Part shown: positions 59,719 through 64,000 of the stretch, piece by piece | How positions within the stretch are numbered: position 1 is the stretch's first letter | How the letters are laid out: the number at the start of each line of letters is the position of its first letter | DNA from: Alcanivorax sp. DG881 | GTDB taxonomy: Bacteria > Pseudomonadota > Gammaproteobacteria > Pseudomonadales > Alcanivoracaceae | DNA: 64,000 nt | Assembly: GCF_000155615.1 (NCBI RefSeq) | Contig: NZ_DS989915.1 | Span: 2,187,955 to 2,251,954 of the forward strand | Reading direction: 5' to 3' | Notes under the pieces: model-generated | What the model was told of the DNA's origin: nothing | Seen by the model: the letters and a program-made list of their open reading frames with translations, nothing else | The model's database searches: none | Program-made: the position numbers and the translations under genes

Positions 59719-62700
59719 ATGAAACCCGGATTTGTCATGACCGCGCTGCTTGCCGCCAGCCTGATCAGCGCCTGTGGAGGCGGGGGCTCCAGCAGCCCCG
59801 CTCCGGTGGCCAACACGCCCACCCCCAACGTACCCACGGAACCGGAAACACCCACGCCGGAACCGCCAGCGGACCGCCCCGCCACCGTCTCCGCGCCCTT
59901 TGCGGATTACGGCACCGTGCTCAACATCCTGCCCCCCGGCCAGGATGATATCGGTGGGCTCAGCAGCCTCACCGCCGACATCCCCGGTCTGGGGGACCTG
60001 GTCGGCACCCTGCTGGATGATCTGGTCGCGGAAACCGGCCTGGTCCCCGCGCTCACCAAAGAGCCTCACTTCGATGATCAGCTGGGCCTCTACGACGCGC
60101 TGGTGCGCAGCGAACCGGAACTCACAGATGATCAACTCACTGACTACTTCAAGGCCGCCCCGTTGCTGGGCCCCGACGCCGGCAACTGGGAAAGTGAGCT
60201 GACTCTGGATGCCGCCGGTTACCAGGTGGACATCAAGCGGGACAACTTCGGGGTGCCGCACATTTACGGCGACTCCCGCCGTGACGCCCTGTTCGGGGTC
60301 GGCTATGTCACCGCCGCCGACCGCCTGTTCCTGCTCGACGTACTGCGCCGGGCTGGCCGGGGTGAACTGTCGCGCTTCCTGGGCCCGGCGGATTTCTCCT
60401 TCGACCAGGACATTGCGGTGGATGCGCCCTACCGGGAAGAAGACCGCACCACCATGATCGCCAAGACCATCGCCCGTTTCGGTGACGACGGCGCCCAGGT
60501 ATTCGAAGACGCCACCAACTACGTGGCCGGGCTGAACCAGTACGTGAGTGATGCCCGTGGCGGCCTGCTGCAAGTGCCGGTGGAATACGTGGCGCTGGGC
60601 GTGCAACTGGAACCCTTCGTGATTGAAGACGTGGTCGCCATCGCCACCCTGATTCAGGGCATCTTCGCCGGCGGCGGCGGCAACGAGCACAAGAACGTGC
60701 TGCTGCTGCAAGCGCTGGAAGAACAGACCGGCAGCGCGGAAAGTGCCTGCGCCCTGTGGAAAGACCTGCGCAATGGGCTGGATGCGGAATCCTCCGTCAC
60801 CACCACCCGCTCCTTTGCCACCCAGTCACCGCCGACCCTGCCCGACCTGTGCCCGCTAAGCGGCGAGCTGGCCGGCCAGTTCCCCGGAGCCGTCATGTTC
60901 GACGCCGGCTCCTTCCAGGCCCATCAACCGTTGACCCATGAACCCTGCGGCCGACCCGGCCAGCCCCAGTGCCCTGAGGCACTGGGTAATGTCCCCGCTC
61001 TCCCCGGCACCGGTGTAGTCGGCGGCCTGCTGGATACCGTGGGCGATTTGCTCGGTGGCATTTTGTCCCTGTCATTCCTCCACGACGATGGCGCCCAACT
61101 GGGCTCCCAGTGGGCCACTCTCACCCGACAGGTTCGCCAGCTCGGCAACGCCTCCGAGGAGCGCCTGAGCGACGAACAACGACAGGAAGTCATGCAACGC
61201 ATTGCCGGCATCGAAACCGGCCTTAACGGCCTGCGTGATGGCTTCCCGAGCACCATGTCCAATGCCCTGCTGCTCAATGCCAAGCATTCCGCCAGTGGCC
61301 AGCCGCTGGCCGTGTTCGGCCCGCAGACCAGCTACTTTGTCCCGCAGCTACTGCTGGAAATGTCTATCCATGGCGGCGACCTCAACACCCGTGGCATGAC
61401 CTTTACCGGCCTACCCTATGTGGTGATCGGCCGTGGCCCGGATTTCGCCTGGAGCGCCACCTCCGGCAGCTCCGACCTCACCGACGTGCGCGTGGTACAG
61501 CGCTGCTCACCCGCCGAAGCCCCCGCCCACGGTGAAGGCGGCTATCAGGTCAACGGCCAGTGCAAACCCTTCGACGTGATCGACGAAGAGTGGGTGGCCC
61601 GCTGGAACCTGGCCTCCTCCACGGACCCGGAAGCGGTCGGCCAAAACGAAGCCGTCCAACGCCGCGTGATCCGCACCGAGGAGTACGGCCCGGTGATTGG
61701 CTTTGCCACCGTGTCCGGCCTGCCCGTGGCAGTGACCCGCCAGCGCAGCACCTACTTTGCTGAACTGGATACCGCGTTGCCCTTCATGCAGGCCACCCGC
61801 AATGAGGTGCACGATGTGCAGAGTTTCTACGACGTGTTCTACAACACCACGGGCAGCTTCAACTGGTTCTATATCGACGACCGGGATATCGCCTTCTTCC
61901 ATTCCGGCGACTACCCCCAGCGTGCCAACGGCATCCACCCGGAACTGCCCAGCTGGGGCAACGGCCAGTACGACTGGAACGGCTTCCTGCCCCAACAGGC
62001 GCATCCCCAGGAGAGCAATCCGGAACGTGGCTACCTGGCCAGCTGGAACAACCGCCCGGCCCGTGACTGGTGGGCTGCGGACGCCCACGCCCCCTATGGC
62101 TCCGCCCACCGCAACGACATCCTTGATGTGCGCCTGCAACAACTGGTGGAAGAAGGCAGCGTCACCCGGGCACGCATGGTAGAAGCCATGGGCGATGCGG
62201 CCACCGTGGACCTGCGCGGCCAGGAAATCCTTCCCCATGCCCTGGCCCTGCTGGAAAGTGCGCCCGTCACCGGCGACCAGGACAGCGCCATCCGCCTGAT
62301 GCAGGACTGGGTCACCAACGGCGCCATGCGTCGCGACCGGGACGGCAGCGGCAACTACGATGAAGAAGCCGCCGTGGCCCTGATGGATGCCTGGTACCCG
62401 CTGATGATCGATATCCTGCTGCCACAGGTCACCGCCGTGGAAGACGTGGACGGCCAGAACCTGTCGCTGATGGGTCGTGACAACAAGCCCGGGGCCGGCG
62501 GGTCCGCCTATAACAATGGCTACTACGGCTATGTAGGGCGAGTGTTGGAACAGGCTCTGGGTACCAGCGCCAACCCGTATCGGGCCCTGCGCTGTGCGGA
62601 TAGCGATGACAGCAACGCCTGCCGCGATGCCCTGGCCGACAGCCTCAACCAGGCCATCGAGCAACTGGGCGGCATTGCCAGCATGGACAGCTGGAACGTG

Positions 62701-62817
62701 GACGAAAGCCAGGACCAGATCCAGCACCGCGCCATCGGCCTGTCCGGCGTCGCCCCCATCCACTGGCAAAACCGCCCCACCTTCCAGCAGGTAGTGGAAT
62801 TCACCGGGCACCGGTAA
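59719..62817 (+). CDS. Penicillin acylase family lipoprotein
   Basis: A 1032-residue N-terminal-nucleophile hydrolase precursor. The signal MKPGFVMTALLAASLISAC ends in a lipobox cysteine (residue 19), followed by a GGGGSSS and proline/threonine linker to about residue 55. The acylase A-chain begins near GYQVDIKRDNFGVPHIYG, and the autoproteolytic site is FPSTMSNALLLN, where the serine of SNA becomes the nucleophile. Targets could include acyl-homoserine lactones or other amides. The linker and an insert before the nucleophile are longer than in classical penicillin acylases. Confidence 0.88.
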   Translation: MKPGFVMTALLAASLISACGGGGSSSPAPVANTPTPNVPTEPETPTPEPPADRPATVSAPFADYGTVLNILPPGQDDIGGLSSLTADIPGLGDLVGTLLDDLVAETGLVPALTKEPHFDDQLGLYDALVRSEPELTDDQLTDYFKAAPLLGPDAGNWESELTLDAAGYQVDIKRDNFGVPHIYGDSRRDALFGVGYVTAADRLFLLDVLRRAGRGELSRFLGPADFSFDQDIAVDAPYREEDRTTMIAKTIARFGDDGAQVFEDATNYVAGLNQYVSDARGGLLQVPVEYVALGVQLEPFVIEDVVAIATLIQGIFAGGGGNEHKNVLLLQALEEQTGSAESACALWKDLRNGLDAESSVTTTRSFATQSPPTLPDLCPLSGELAGQFPGAVMFDAGSFQAHQPLTHEPCGRPGQPQCPEALGNVPALPGTGVVGGLLDTVGDLLGGILSLSFLHDDGAQLGSQWATLTRQVRQLGNASEERLSDEQRQEVMQRIAGIETGLNGLRDGFPSTMSNALLLNAKHSASGQPLAVFGPQTSYFVPQLLLEMSIHGGDLNTRGMTFTGLPYVVIGRGPDFAWSATSGSSDLTDVRVVQRCSPAEAPAHGEGGYQVNGQCKPFDVIDEEWVARWNLASSTDPEAVGQNEAVQRRVIRTEEYGPVIGFATVSGLPVAVTRQRSTYFAELDTALPFMQATRNEVHDVQSFYDVFYNTTGSFNWFYIDDRDIAFFHSGDYPQRANGIHPELPSWGNGQYDWNGFLPQQAHPQESNPERGYLASWNNRPARDWWAADAHAPYGSAHRNDILDVRLQQLVEEGSVTRARMVEAMGDAATVDLRGQEILPHALALLESAPVTGDQDSAIRLMQDWVTNGAMRRDRDGSGNYDEEAAVALMDAWYPLMIDILLPQVTAVEDVDGQNLSLMGRDNKPGAGGSAYNNGYYGYVGRVLEQALGTSANPYRALRCADSDDSNACRDALADSLNQAIEQLGGIASMDSWNVDESQDQIQHRAIGLSGVAPIHWQNRPTFQQVVEFTGHR

Positions 62818-62828
62818 AGCAGGAGCGA

Positions 62829-62966
62829 GTTGAAAGTTTAAAGTTAAAAAGCGCGGGGCAAGCTCAAGGTTTTGAAGGGCCGTGCCCGCGCCTTTACCGT
62901 TAACCGCGGGCACAGCATCGCAAGGCGTCCCTGCCTGGCCCGCGTTTCAACTTTGAACTTTAAACT
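62829..62966. repeat. Composite intergenic element with GTGCCCGCG core
   Basis: The arms AGTTTAAAGTT (62835-62845) and AACTTTAAACT (62956-62966) are perfect inverted copies, and GCGCGGGG...CCCGCG forms an inner layer. The centre is GTGCCCGCG (62882-62890) / CGCGGGCAC (62905-62913). Core and arms reuse words of the elements at 24557 and 59342. Confidence 0.7.
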
Positions 62967-63073
62967 ATTCATTTCCCTTATCCCTCTCAATGCGCCCCAT
63001 GCATTTGTCTAATGCGCCCATCGGCGTTAGCGTCTCCTACACATAAAAATTCTGATTTTCGGGAGAGCTACGC

Positions 63074-64000
63074 ATGCGCGCCATTCTGTGTAAGGAACTG
63101 GGTCCAGCCAACACGCTGGTCATTGAAGACATCGCATCCCCTGCGCCGGGCAAAGGCGAAGTGAAGGTGCGGGTAAAAGCCGCCGGCCTGAACTTCCCCG
63201 ACACCCTGATCATCGAAGGCAAATACCAGATCAAACCGGAATTGCCGTTTTCACCGGGCGGCGAAATGGCCGGCGAAGTGCTGGAAGTGGGCGAGGGGGT
63301 AAAAAACTTCAAACCCGGCCAGCGGATCATGGGCCTCACCGGTTACGGTGCCTTTGCCGAAGAAATCCTGGTGCCAGATAACCGGCTGATTCCGGTGCCC
63401 GATGGCATGGACGACCACACCGCCGCCGCCTTCTCCATGGTCTACGGCACCAGCTACCACGCGCTGAAACAACGGGCCAACATCCAGCCAGGGGAAACCC
63501 TGCTGGTGCTCGGCGCCAGTGGCGGCGTAGGGCTGGCTGCGGTGGAAATTGGCAAGGCCATGGGCGCCAAAGTGATCGCCTGTGCCAGCAGTGACGAGAA
63601 ACTGGAAGTGGCCAGGGAAGCCGGCGCGGATGACCTGATCAACTACGCTGACGAAGACCTGAAAGAGGCGCTCAAGAAGCGTTACCCGAAAGGCGTGGAC
63701 GTGATCTACGATCCCGTGGGCGACAAGTTCACCGAAGCGGCCCTGCGCAACATGGCCTGGAACGGTCGCCTGCTAGTGGTGGGTTTTGCCGCCGGTGACA
63801 TCCCCAAGATTCCCGCCAACCTGGCGCTGCTGAAAGGCTGCTCCATCGTCGGGGTATTCTGGGGCGCGTTCACCCAGCAAGAACCGAAAGTGAACATGCA
63901 GAACATCATGGAACTGTTCCAGCTGTTCGGTCAGGGCAAGCTTAAGCCGCGCATCAGTCAGGTGTTCAAATTCGAGGAGTACGAACAGGCGCTGGCCGCG
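63074..64000 (+). CDS. NADPH:quinone oxidoreductase family protein, 3' end beyond window
   Basis: 309 codons visible of about 325 expected. GroES-like N-terminal domain (KVRVKAAGLNFPDTLIIEGKYQ) without zinc ligands, then a Rossmann domain with LLVLGASGGVGLAAVEIGKAMGAKVIA, typical of zinc-independent quinone oxidoreductases. It reduces quinones or enoyl substrates with NADPH. GGGAGAG lies 7 bases before the ATG at 63074. Confidence 0.92.
   Translation, partial: MRAILCKELGPANTLVIEDIASPAPGKGEVKVRVKAAGLNFPDTLIIEGKYQIKPELPFSPGGEMAGEVLEVGEGVKNFKPGQRIMGLTGYGAFAEEILVPDNRLIPVPDGMDDHTAAAFSMVYGTSYHALKQRANIQPGETLLVLGASGGVGLAAVEIGKAMGAKVIACASSDEKLEVAREAGADDLINYADEDLKEALKKRYPKGVDVIYDPVGDKFTEAALRNMAWNGRLLVVGFAAGDIPKIPANLALLKGCSIVGVFWGAFTQQEPKVNMQNIMELFQLFGQGKLKPRISQVFKFEEYEQALAA

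Noticed and set aside
1-64000. tRNA, rRNA or tmRNA genes
   Set aside because: No cloverleaf with the conserved GTTCRANNC and CCA-end features, and no rRNA-like stretch, was recognised by eye; a short tRNA could still have been missed.

Overview
The window looks like chromosome of an oil-degrading marine gammaproteobacterium of the Alcanivorax type. The main reasons are the AlkB alkane hydroxylase beside a divergent GntR/FadR-type regulator at the left edge, many lipid and acyl-CoA enzymes, a Gram-negative sortase with its target protein, and a GC-rich housekeeping background. The genus is inferred from gene content and remembered family resemblance; no search was run. Most of the window is ordinary chromosome. 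The block at 6041-15359 is accessory DNA with visibly lower GC.

Layout. 1-1771: alkB (truncated by the window edge) and its divergent regulator share a short control region in which a perfect inverted repeat overlaps the alkB -10 box. 2012-4565: a VIT/VWA sortase-target protein and a class GN sortase, overlapping by 14 bases. 4643-5918: YnfA, a lipoprotein and an SRPBCC protein. 6041-15359: an array of integron gene cassettes, all on the minus strand, with 13 recognisable attC sites and no integrase (a CALIN). It encodes an Imm33-like protein, a DUF4259 protein, an HNH nuclease, a GspG-like exported protein and many small lipoproteins or membrane proteins of unknown function. One attC is split by an intact IS3-family element, and one cassette gene carries an in-frame amber codon.

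15738-24556: acyl-CoA dehydrogenase, OsmC-like protein, two alpha/beta hydrolases, a VOC protein, HMG-CoA lyase, a PaaI-type thioesterase, a GAF-PAS-GGDEF diguanylate cyclase and YggT. 24798-28676: proC and yggS, divergent from pilT and pilU (twitching motility). 28872-31300: TM2 protein, slyX, a UPF0016 manganese exporter behind a yybP-ykoY riboswitch, and yaeQ. 31610-33732: a DUF1611/DgcN-like protein with a possible C-tract frameshift, overlapping an amino-acid racemase. 33901-35701: HdeD-like and unknown proteins. 35763-38486: arsenic operon arsR-arsC-acr3-arsH. 38692-44219: phosphate operon pstS-pstC-pstA-pstB-phoU with a Pho box.

44470-48203: TRAP permeases, a YciA-type thioesterase and, convergently, a Tat-exported TRAP binding protein. 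48329-53567: uvrD divergent from a large PAS-GGDEF-EAL protein. 53712-59341: unknown proteins, a PF10118-like putative metal hydrolase, an EphD-like hydrolase/SDR fusion and a MerR regulator. 59719-64000: a penicillin-acylase-family lipoprotein and the start of a zinc-independent quinone oxidoreductase.

A second theme runs through the non-cassette DNA. Many intergenic gaps hold a GC-rich terminator-like hairpin, with one of a few recurring cores, flanked by inverted arms made of short repeated words. REP-like hairpins ending in GCTCCTACAG are interspersed with them. Neither class was seen inside the cassette array.
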